Virus record (IMG/VR): IMGVR_UViG_3300034272_002450 | Coordinates: 1 to 53,385 of that record | Length of the DNA: 53,385 bases | Strand: one strand, 5' to 3' | From: a virus | Shown here: positions 41,190-47,364 of the stretch, piece by piece | How the letters are laid out: every line of letters starts with the position of its first letter | How positions within the stretch are numbered: the first letter of the stretch is position 1 | Made by a program: the position numbers and the translations under genes | The notes under the pieces: generated by a model | What the model saw: only the letters and a program-made list of their open reading frames with translations | The model's database searches: none | Told to the model about the DNA's origin: nothing

Positions 41190-42391
41190 AAAAATTATTA
41201 ATTGCTATTTTAGCATTAGGATTATTGAGTTGCGAAAAAGATTTAGGTGGTGGAGAAGATGGACCAATTAACATTCCAACTTCAACAACACTTTCAGGTA
41301 ACATCAATACAACAACAACTTTAACTGCAGATAAAGTTTGGACACTAAAAGGTTATGTATACGTAACCGACGGAGCAAAACTTATTATTCAACCAGGTAC
41401 GACAATCGTTTCTGACATTGCAGAAAAAGGAGCATTATGTATTGAAAGAGGTGCTCAAATTATTGCAGAAGGAACCGTAACAAAACCAATTATTTTTACA
41501 TCTGGTAGAGCGGTTGGAGAAAAATCACCTGGTGATTGGGGTGGTATTGTAATATTGGGTAGAGCAAAAACCAATAGAACATCAGAACCAACAATCGAAG
41601 GTGGTATTGGCAGACCGTTTGGTGGAACAAACGATTTAGATAATAGCGGTATTCTTCGTTATGTAAGAATTGAATACGCTGGTATCGCGGCAATGCCGAA
41701 TTCTGAAATAAATGCATTGACATTAGGTGGTGTTGGTAGTGGAACAATAATTGAATATGTTCAAACAATTTACGCTAACGATGATGCATTTGAATTCTTT
41801 GGAGGAACTGTATCACCAAGAAACTTATACGCGTTTGCGACCGCAGATGATGATTACGATTTTGACTTTGGATATAACGGAACCGTAACAAACAGTGTTT
41901 CAAAAAGAGACCCTCAATTTGTAGACAACGGAGATGCAGGAAATGGTGTAGAATGTGATAACGATGGAACAGGTTCATCATCACAACCTTTTACACATCC
42001 TAAATTAAGTGGTATGATTTTAATTGGACCGTTTGATGTGTCATCACTATCAAACCATAATTTAGGGTTAAGATGGAGACGTGCAACACAGTTTACAATA
42101 ACAAACTCAAAGATATTAGGTTATCAAAAAGGTTCGTTTTCTATTGAAAGTAATGAAACCGCACAATCATATAGAGATGGGGTATCTAAATTTCAAAATA
42201 ATGAGGTTCAATCGTTTGACCCATTATTAAATTTTAAATCAACCTCAACAGTGTTTACCGCATTACAAATGAAAGAAAAATCGTTAAGTGAAGGTAACCT
42301 TGAGAAAAATTATACGAGAGCAGAATTAGAAATACTTTCTAAACCAACATGGACTAATGGTTGGACAAGATTTCCATCAAGAGGAAATTAA
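41186..42391 (+). CDS. Outer-membrane lipoprotein partner of the TonB receptor
   Basis: 401 aa. MKKLLIAILALGLLSC is a lipobox signal with Cys16. The body, with GYVYVTDGAKLIIQPGTTIV, GDWGGIVILGRAKTN, DNSGILRYVRIEYAG, INALTLGGVGSGTIIEYVQ and ANDDAFEFFGGTV, is a right-handed beta-helix type known from Bacteroidetes lipoproteins that are encoded beside TonB receptors (often carrying a misleading 'multidrug transporter' label). The ATGA overlap with the receptor gene points to a surface complex. I recall such pairs being linked to phosphate limitation, but this is not shown here. Ends at a strong terminator. Confidence 0.88.
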   Translation: MKKLLIAILALGLLSCEKDLGGGEDGPINIPTSTTLSGNINTTTTLTADKVWTLKGYVYVTDGAKLIIQPGTTIVSDIAEKGALCIERGAQIIAEGTVTKPIIFTSGRAVGEKSPGDWGGIVILGRAKTNRTSEPTIEGGIGRPFGGTNDLDNSGILRYVRIEYAGIAAMPNSEINALTLGGVGSGTIIEYVQTIYANDDAFEFFGGTVSPRNLYAFATADDDYDFDFGYNGTVTNSVSKRDPQFVDNGDAGNGVECDNDGTGSSSQPFTHPKLSGMILIGPFDVSSLSNHNLGLRWRRATQFTITNSKILGYQKGSFSIESNETAQSYRDGVSKFQNNEVQSFDPLLNFKSTSTVFTALQMKEKSLSEGNLEKNYTRAELEILSKPTWTNGWTRFPSRGN

Positions 42392-42412
42392 TATTCTTTT
42401 AATTAAAATTTT

Positions 42413-42442
42413 AAGCCCTCACCTATGGTGGGGGTTTTTTAT
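42413..42442 (+). terminator. Terminator of the TonB receptor operon
   Basis: CCCTCACC / GGTGGGGG stem with loop TAT and a T run (TTTTTTATTTT). Confidence 0.88.
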
Positions 42443-42468
42443 TTTAAATAATTTACTATTATTACGTT

Positions 42469-42816
42469 ATGAGTTTAACAAAAGTATTAATTGCAACTAT
42501 CATTATGATTTTTGGTCAGATAGGTTCATTTCTGCAATTACAAGGGGCCATCAAATATGGATGGTACGAAAAATATATGTGGGTGGTTTTACTTTCAAGT
42601 ATCCCAATAAGTTATTTGTACATTGTAGCCGTTAGAATGTATGTGGAAGGTTTTGGTGGTCAAATTTGGCCGAGTAGATTGATTGGATTCGCGCTTGGTA
42701 TCATGGTTTTTACATCTATGTCTTCAATGTTGTTTGGGGAACATATGTCATTAAAAACTGTTGTGTGTATATTACTGGCGTTAACAATTGTTGGAATCCA
42801 ATTGTTTTGGAAGTAA
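42469..42816 (+). CDS. Small four-helix membrane protein, 115 aa
   Basis: Four hydrophobic segments: VLIATIIMIFGQIGSFLQL, WVVLLSSIPISYLYIVAV, IGFALGIMVFTSMSSMLF and TVVCILLALTIVGIQLFW. Layout and length fit the small multidrug-resistance/EamA-type fold, with a Glu only in a loop, so transport is not assured. It starts after the receptor-operon terminator, with no clear promoter motif seen. Confidence 0.75.
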   Translation: MSLTKVLIATIIMIFGQIGSFLQLQGAIKYGWYEKYMWVVLLSSIPISYLYIVAVRMYVEGFGGQIWPSRLIGFALGIMVFTSMSSMLFGEHMSLKTVVCILLALTIVGIQLFWK

Positions 42817-42820
42817 TTGG

Positions 42821-42828
42821 TATTTATT
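42821..42828 (+). promoter_or_regulatory. Phage-type promoter motif TATTTATT
   Basis: TATTTATT ends 3 nt before the ATG at 42832 and follows the membrane-protein stop by 4 nt. Confidence 0.6.
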
Positions 42829-42831
42829 GGT

Positions 42832-44316
42832 ATGAAATTCATGTCAATTCTTATATTAGAAGGTAGAAAAGAAGACCTAAAGAAAAAATACTCAAACAAG
42901 TTTGATGAAGAAACATTAAACTGGATTTTGAATATTTCCGACCTTGTAGATTTCAATCACAAATACACTGACTTTATTTTAAAGGCTTTAGACCCAAATT
43001 CAGATATTGATATGAATGTTGATATTGCCGTTGGGTTAATACAAGATTTTGACAAATATCAATCTCAATTAAATAAGAAAGATATTAATCAATATAATAC
43101 TTTTTCTGAATTAGAAGGAGCTTTATTACCATTCCATGAAAAAGAGAAAGAAAAAGAATTAGAAGGTCAATCTAAAAAAATCTATGAAAAAGGAGATTTT
43201 GTGGTGATTCAACCAAAAACTGAAGAAGCTTCTTGTAAGTATGGCTCAAACACTAAGTGGTGTGTTACATCAAAAGGTTCAGGTCATTTTGGTAGATATA
43301 CCTCAGGTCGTCAATCGTTATATTTTATTATCAACAAAGCCAAATCCACAAACAAAAATTATTCAAAAGTTGCAATCCATTTTGATGATGAAGGGTTTAT
43401 GAGATATTGGGATGCTCAAGATTCACCAATGAGTCAAAGAGAAATTGATGTATTTGAATATGCATTTCCTGAAATGATTGAGTCAATTAAAAATGACTAT
43501 AAGGTTTACAAGGGGTCAATGACAGACAGATTTTTGATAGAAACTTTTGATAAAGTGGGTGAGAATTCTGTTGAAGCTAAAAATTACTTAAATTCTAATT
43601 ATAATTTAACAACTTATATAAGAGGGTTCCAAAACATCCTCGATTTAGGTTTTGGACATTCCGAAGCCCGCTTATCAGTTTCTTTAAAATCGGACACAGA
43701 AAATAAATTAATTGACGAATATCAAGTTTTTATTACGTACAAAAGTAAAGATGATAGAACGTTCTCTGCCAGCATAGGGTTTATGGGGAATGATGAGGTT
43801 GCGGGTGATGATTTTGAGGACCTTGGTCTTGAAGGGTGGGGAATTGATTCAACATACTATCTTGGTAAAACCCCCGCAGAAACCGCTGAAGGTGTTAGAA
43901 GACACATTGTAACAAGAGTATTAGACCACATTAAAAACAATCCAAAATTACTTCAAAAAGTTGCAGGTTCTTCAAGAGTTTTTAGGTCTACCTATGGTTA
44001 CAAATTTGGTAAAAATAAAGGTTGGGTTAAAAAACTTGTTGATTATTTGGATAAAGGAAAGATAGGAACAAAACTAGATTTCCTCACAGATATTGGTTAT
44101 TTAGAAAAAATAACTCAAGACGGTAAAACACAATTTAGAAAAAGTAAACTTGGTTTTCTATATAATCCTCGAGACTTAAGAGGTCAACATTCTTCATTCT
44201 TTGCCGCAGCAAAAAATGCTGGAATTTTAAATTATAGAAAAATAGGAAAAGATTATTTCCTCATCAAAGGTCCAAATTTTGAGGCCTTCAAAGAAGGTAA
44301 GCTCAAGGCTCTTTAG
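42832..44316 (+). CDS. Phage protein with NTKWC motif, 494 aa
   Basis: ATG 42832 is preferred over upstream TTG 42817 because the TATTTATT motif ends 3 nt before it. The first residues (MKFMSILILEGRKEDLKKKY) include ILE-G, a possible prohead protease site. Residues about 125-150 contain CKYGSNTKWCVTSKGSGHFG, a signature I recall from many uncharacterised tailed-phage proteins; the second half is mixed, with a basic winged-helix-like end (FLTDIGYLEKITQDGKTQFR). Function unknown; possibly packaged. It overlaps the convergent small membrane gene by 14 nt. Confidence 0.78.
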   Translation: MKFMSILILEGRKEDLKKKYSNKFDEETLNWILNISDLVDFNHKYTDFILKALDPNSDIDMNVDIAVGLIQDFDKYQSQLNKKDINQYNTFSELEGALLPFHEKEKEKELEGQSKKIYEKGDFVVIQPKTEEASCKYGSNTKWCVTSKGSGHFGRYTSGRQSLYFIINKAKSTNKNYSKVAIHFDDEGFMRYWDAQDSPMSQREIDVFEYAFPEMIESIKNDYKVYKGSMTDRFLIETFDKVGENSVEAKNYLNSNYNLTTYIRGFQNILDLGFGHSEARLSVSLKSDTENKLIDEYQVFITYKSKDDRTFSASIGFMGNDEVAGDDFEDLGLEGWGIDSTYYLGKTPAETAEGVRRHIVTRVLDHIKNNPKLLQKVAGSSRVFRSTYGYKFGKNKGWVKKLVDYLDKGKIGTKLDFLTDIGYLEKITQDGKTQFRKSKLGFLYNPRDLRGQHSSFFAAAKNAGILNYRKIGKDYFLIKGPNFEAFKEGKLKAL

Positions 44317-44527
44317 ATAACCTTCGAAAGTAGATATATAATCCAAAAAACAACCCCGCAACACAATACAAAACGAAGTTCGCGCTCCATAAACTTCCTG
44401 TCAGTAATATTAGGGAGTATTGAACGGCATCGAATCCAAAAGGATTGAAAAATAACGCGAGCATTAAAAATACCTGTGATAGGTTGTCTTGGAGGCTCCT
44501 TCTCCACGTTTTCATTCTTTTCACCAT
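44303..44527 (-). CDS. Two-helix membrane protein, 74 aa
   Basis: MVKRMKTWRRSLQDNLSQVF is followed by two hydrophobic stretches (LMLALFFNPFGFDAVQYSLI and LYCVAGLFFGLYIYF) and ends RRLSKEP. The amphipathic start plus two membrane spans fits a small inner-membrane protein. A second minus-strand frame overlaps it (from 44534) but looks less protein-like. No promoter motif was identified. Confidence 0.6.
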   Translation of the reverse strand: MVKRMKTWRRSLQDNLSQVFLMLALFFNPFGFDAVQYSLILLTGSLWSANFVLYCVAGLFFGLYIYFRRLSKEP

Positions 44528-44567
44528 CTTCCATATGTAGGTATTTAAAATTTATGCGAATTCCGCG

Positions 44568-44596
44568 TTGTTTTTTATATAAATACATTATCTTTG
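44568..44596 (+). promoter_or_regulatory. Host-type promoter TTG-N18-TATCTTTG
   Basis: TTG at 44568-44570 and TATCTTTG at 44589-44596; the box ends 4 nt before the ATG at 44601 and opens the small-enzyme operon. Confidence 0.7.
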
Positions 44597-44600
44597 TGAT

Positions 44601-45053
44601 ATGGAAAAATTTAATGACAAAGAGGCATTCAAAACTTGGGTCAAACAGAAAACTGAGACCAAAGAAGAGAGATATGCTCGTGTCAAAGAATATTGGAAAA
44701 CTCGAGGTCCGTTTAAGGATAAAAACGATATTCCACAATTACCAATAGTAGATAAAGAAGAATGGGAACAGTTTTATATCCCAAAATTAATTGAGTTGGG
44801 TGCAATTCCAAAAAAAGACTTGGTTGTTGGCGAGTATTACATTGGTGACCACAGGTGTACAGGAATTGCGAGATGGAATGGTGATGTGTTTGAATATTGG
44901 AAATGGGAGTTTTTTCCTATGGAAGACGAATGTAACCATTTTGAAGATGATAATGGATTTGCCCTTTTTGTCCCAATAGGAATTGGGACTAAAGAAGAAT
45001 TTGATAAATATGGTTATGACGCATGGCTAAAAGAAAAAGAAAAAAAGAATTGA
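44601..45053 (+). CDS. Hypothetical protein, 150 aa
   Basis: Charged N-terminal helix MEKFNDKEAFKTWVKQKTET, then a beta-rich part with GEYYIGDHRCTGIARWNGDV and FEYWKWEFFPMEDECNHFED. No family recognised. It opens a seven-gene plus-strand operon with 1-nt to 31-nt overlaps or gaps and has the host-type promoter just upstream. Confidence 0.75.
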   Translation: MEKFNDKEAFKTWVKQKTETKEERYARVKEYWKTRGPFKDKNDIPQLPIVDKEEWEQFYIPKLIELGAIPKKDLVVGEYYIGDHRCTGIARWNGDVFEYWKWEFFPMEDECNHFEDDNGFALFVPIGIGTKEEFDKYGYDAWLKEKEKKN

Positions 45054-45054
45054 T

Positions 45055-45678
45055 ATGAAAGTTATATTTTTAGACCATGACGGAGTAATATGCTTATCTA
45101 CTGAGTGGGGTGGTCGCCATAAAAAACAAAAGGAATGGGGCGGACGAAAATTGTCTATGACAAATAGTGAAGTCCCTTTAGATTGTAGATTTGATAACTT
45201 CAATAAAAAGGCAATCAAAATCTTAAATGAAATCTTAGAAGAAACAGGAGCGGAAATCGTTGTGTCGTCTGATTGGAAAAGATGGGCAAACGTTGAGGAG
45301 ATGGGTGAATATTATGAGTCTCAGGGAATCAAAAAGAAACCTATTGCATTTACCCCTAATTTGGGTCAATGTACTTGGTACATTGATGCATATCCTGCTG
45401 GTTTTATGTGGTCTCGAGCATGGGATTTGGAACAAACTAGAGTTATTGAAATTAAACAATACCTACATGACCATCCCGAGATTACTCATTGGGTTTCTAT
45501 TGATGATTTGAGAATGGGTAAAGAAGGTCTTGACTATAGTATACCTTACGAGCATGAGTGGGGATTAGATAATTTTGTTGAGACTCCGAAAAGTACTGAG
45601 GGTATCAAACAAACAGGTATTAAAGAAAAAATTATAAAATTTTTAAATAGTGAAATACAGGACAAGAAGATTAATTAA
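45055..45678 (+). CDS. HAD-like phosphatase, RNA-repair HAD type
   Basis: 207 aa. FLDHDGVIC with D7 and D9 (motif I), VVSSDWKRW (motif II plus Lys) and HWVSIDDLRM (motif III with DD) give a complete HAD active site. The sequence layout, with CRFDNFNKKAIKILNEILEE after motif I, is that of the HAD domain associated with RNA repair proteins. It may remove a phosphate from a nucleotide or RNA end. One base after the preceding stop; the next gene starts inside its 3' end. Confidence 0.82.
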   Translation: MKVIFLDHDGVICLSTEWGGRHKKQKEWGGRKLSMTNSEVPLDCRFDNFNKKAIKILNEILEETGAEIVVSSDWKRWANVEEMGEYYESQGIKKKPIAFTPNLGQCTWYIDAYPAGFMWSRAWDLEQTRVIEIKQYLHDHPEITHWVSIDDLRMGKEGLDYSIPYEHEWGLDNFVETPKSTEGIKQTGIKEKIIKFLNSEIQDKKIN

Positions 45679-46024
45679 ACCAGAAGATTTAAATCCAAGA
45701 GGAACCCTATTTGGTGGCAGGGTTCTTCAATGGATTGATGAAGAGTCTGCAATTTATGCAATATGCCAATTGAACAGTTCGAACATTGTAACCAAAGCAA
45801 TGTCTGAAATAAATTTTGTGTCTACAGCAAAAGTTGGTGATGTTATTGAATTTGGATTAGATTTAGTTAAAATTGGTACTACATCCATTACAATAGCTTG
45901 TGATGTTAGAAATAAAAAAACAAAAGATTCTATTATTAAAATTGATGAGATTGTATTTGTGTTATTAGACGGAAACGGAAAACCTTACCCTCATGGAAAA
46001 ACAAGAAAAACTGACGACAATTGA
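45650..46024 (+). CDS. Hotdog-fold acyl-CoA thioesterase-like protein
   Basis: 124 aa from GTG at 45650, 29 nt inside the HAD gene. NPRGTLFGGRVLQWIDEESA is the N..G.LFGG..L.W.DE motif of YciA/ACOT-type thioesterases with the catalytic Asp; MSEINFVSTAKVGDVIEFGL and ACDVRNKK complete the fold. Expected to cleave acyl-CoA in the cytoplasm. An unusual phage cargo that could shift fatty-acid pools during membrane change. Single hotdog domain of normal length. Confidence 0.85.
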   Translation: MKYRTRRLIKPEDLNPRGTLFGGRVLQWIDEESAIYAICQLNSSNIVTKAMSEINFVSTAKVGDVIEFGLDLVKIGTTSITIACDVRNKKTKDSIIKIDEIVFVLLDGNGKPYPHGKTRKTDDN

Positions 46025-46208
46025 CATTAAGAAATTAATCAAAGAAGAAGGTCATATCAGAAAATTTCATGGAATCGCCCCTGAAGGGTTTGTTTTAGTT
46101 CACGAAAATACATTAGAACAACTAAAGGACATGGATGTATGGTTAGAGTGGAAAATGGAAAAATTATCTATAGAAGAAATGAATAAAATCAATTTTGATA
46201 ATAATTAA
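45993..46208 (+). CDS. Hypothetical protein, 71 aa
   Basis: MEKQEKLTTIDIKKLIKEEG, then HGIAPEGFVLVHENTLEQLK and MDVWLEWKMEKLSIEEMNKI. It starts 31 nt inside the thioesterase gene, so it is translationally coupled. No known domain. A host-type promoter for the following small transcript lies inside its last codons. Confidence 0.65.
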   Translation: MEKQEKLTTIDIKKLIKEEGHIRKFHGIAPEGFVLVHENTLEQLKDMDVWLEWKMEKLSIEEMNKINFDNN

Positions 46209-46224
46209 AAATATACTATATTTG
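46194..46224 (+). promoter_or_regulatory. Host-type promoter TTTG-N19-TATATTTG
   Basis: TTTG at 46194-46197 and TATATTTG at 46217-46224; it would start a transcript near 46229 covering a 31-codon frame and the hairpin RNA at 46353. Confidence 0.65.
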
Positions 46225-46251
46225 TATTAAAGAAGTTAAATCGTTGAATGT

Positions 46252-46347
46252 ATGTCTTATTTGGATTTTGAGGTAGAACTCGACCCAAATTGCTCTCAAG
46301 ATTCTCAGGATGATTGGGACCAACACGGTGACAATTGCACATTTTAA
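46252..46347 (+). CDS. Possible acidic microprotein, 31 aa
   Basis: ATG 46252 to TAA 46345-46347 encodes MSYLDFEVELDPNCSQDSQD followed by DWDQHGDNCTF. It has two cysteines 15 residues apart and strong negative charge. It sits in a unit with its own promoter (46194) and a large hairpin with a T run behind it. Too short to assign; it might be chance coding in an RNA gene. Confidence 0.4.
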   Translation: MSYLDFEVELDPNCSQDSQDDWDQHGDNCTF

Positions 46348-46352
46348 CGTAT

Positions 46353-46441
46353 GATGGTCAAGTTGGTGTAACTGTCTGCAGCAGTGAACGGGTGCTAGCT
46401 CCAAGGGTTAATATTCCCACCAACCTCTGACCATCTTTTTT
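46353..46441 (+). ncRNA. Structured RNA element ending in a T run
   Basis: Nested stems: GATGGTCA (46353-46360) with TGACCATC (46428-46435), and GTTGGTG (46362-46368) with CACCAAC (46418-46424), enclosing about 49 nt, followed by six T residues. The 5' part looks like a tRNA acceptor and D arm, but no anticodon or T arm can be formed. It may be a terminator with a large head or a stable small RNA. Confidence 0.5.
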
Positions 46442-46459
46442 ATTAAAAACAATTTTTTT

Positions 46460-46648
46460 ATGAAAAGACTATTAAGACGCGAACACGGAGAGATTGGAGG
46501 AGTTTGCGGAGGAATTGGAGATTATTTTAACATTGACGAAACTGTAGTACGAGTTTTGTTTTTAATTGGAATTTTCACTCCGTTTCCTACGATTTTCACT
46601 TATTTTTTACTTTGGATATTCATTCCAAAAGATAGATTAATACCATGA
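46460..46648 (+). CDS. PspC-domain membrane protein, 62 aa
   Basis: MKRLLRREHGEIGGVCGGIG, DYFNIDETVVRVLFLIGIF and FTYFLLWIFIPKD make up one complete PspC domain (GVCGGIA.YF.ID...VR..F). PspC proteins sit in the inner membrane and take part in envelope-stress responses. The stop overlaps the next ATG (ATGA). A phage copy may steady or sense membrane damage. Confidence 0.9.
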   Translation: MKRLLRREHGEIGGVCGGIGDYFNIDETVVRVLFLIGIFTPFPTIFTYFLLWIFIPKDRLIP

Positions 46649-47037
46649 GTAAAGTAATTAAAAACCCAACATTATTTGTTGACATAGACGGTACACTAGT
46701 TGAGTATCGTAAGTTTAGTGAGTTATCTGAATCAATACTTACCCCAATTCAGGATGTGATTGATTTTGTTAATAACCACTATGATAATGGTTCAGTTGTT
46801 ATGATAACAACAGCCAGACCTTCAACCTACGAATTATTTACCAAACAAGAATTAGAAAAGATTGGTGTAAAATACCATCAATTAATTATGGATTGTGGTA
46901 GAGGTACAAGAGTCATTTTGAATGACAAAGACCCTGAAAATCCGATAGACAGAGCGGTTGGGATAAACTTAGATAGAAACGGTGGGTTAAAAAATATAAC
47001 CATACCTGAGAGTGTAAAATCTTATGAGTCAAATTAA
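46645..47037 (+). CDS. HAD-like phosphatase, 130 aa
   Basis: LFVDIDGTLVE with D13 and D15 (motif I), VMITTARPSTYELF (motif II, Thr) and TRVILNDKDPEN (motif III) form a compact cap-less HAD enzyme of the type found in polynucleotide-kinase 3'-phosphatases and phage nucleotidases. ATGA overlap with the PspC gene and a 14-nt overlap with the DUF2061 gene fix its place in the operon. Confidence 0.82.
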   Translation: MSKVIKNPTLFVDIDGTLVEYRKFSELSESILTPIQDVIDFVNNHYDNGSVVMITTARPSTYELFTKQELEKIGVKYHQLIMDCGRGTRVILNDKDPENPIDRAVGINLDRNGGLKNITIPESVKSYESN

Positions 47038-47323
47038 AGTATCTGCTAAGAGACACTTAGCAAAAACAATTAGTTATCGTATAATCAGCACATTAATAGG
47101 ATTTTTAATAATGTGGGCAGTTAGTGGAAGTATAACAGTTGGAGCAGCATTTGGAGTTGCGGAATTAGTATATAAACCAATTCAGTATTATATTCATGAA
47201 AGAATTTGGTATAGATATATAAAATATGGTTTGATTAAGATTAAAGACGAAAAACCAAAAAAAGAAGAACAAAAAGAAGAACAAAAAACTAAGAGATTAG
47301 TTTATACTAAAAAGGCCAATTAA
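47024..47323 (+). CDS. DUF2061 membrane protein, 99 aa
   Basis: HLAKTISYRIISTLIGFLIM, WAVSGSITVGAAFGVAELVY and KPIQYYIHERIWYRYIKYG follow the DUF2061 pattern (K.ISWR..GT..T....L.TG....A..IG..E...K...YY.HER.W). Two membrane helices and a Lys/Glu-rich tail (KPKKEEQKEEQKTKR). In cellular genomes DUF2061 proteins often sit near sulfate or cysteine genes; here the phage sulfotransferase is 15 kb away. The stop lies in a terminator loop. Confidence 0.82.
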   Translation: MSQIKVSAKRHLAKTISYRIISTLIGFLIMWAVSGSITVGAAFGVAELVYKPIQYYIHERIWYRYIKYGLIKIKDEKPKKEEQKEEQKTKRLVYTKKAN

Positions 47324-47338
47324 TATTGGTCTTTTTTA
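47309..47338 (+). terminator. Terminator overlapping the DUF2061 stop codon
   Basis: AAAGGCCAAT / ATTGGTCTTT stem with loop TAAT and six T residues; the TAA stop lies in the loop. Confidence 0.8.
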
Positions 47339-47351
47339 TTTATGTCTATGA

Positions 47352-47359
47352 TATTTATT
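47352..47359 (+). promoter_or_regulatory. Phage-type promoter motif TATTTATT
   Basis: TATTTATT ends 5 nt before the ATG at 47365, right after a terminator. Confidence 0.6.
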
Positions 47360-47364
47360 TCAAT

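Noticed and set aside
44313-44738. Alternative 141-aa minus-strand frame
   Set aside because: It crosses the promoter and start of the 44601 gene, and its sequence is less protein-like than the two-helix frame 44303-44527.
46353-46435. A functional tRNA gene
   Set aside because: Acceptor and D-arm-like parts exist, but no 5-bp anticodon arm with T33 and no T arm next to the 3' acceptor strand can be formed.
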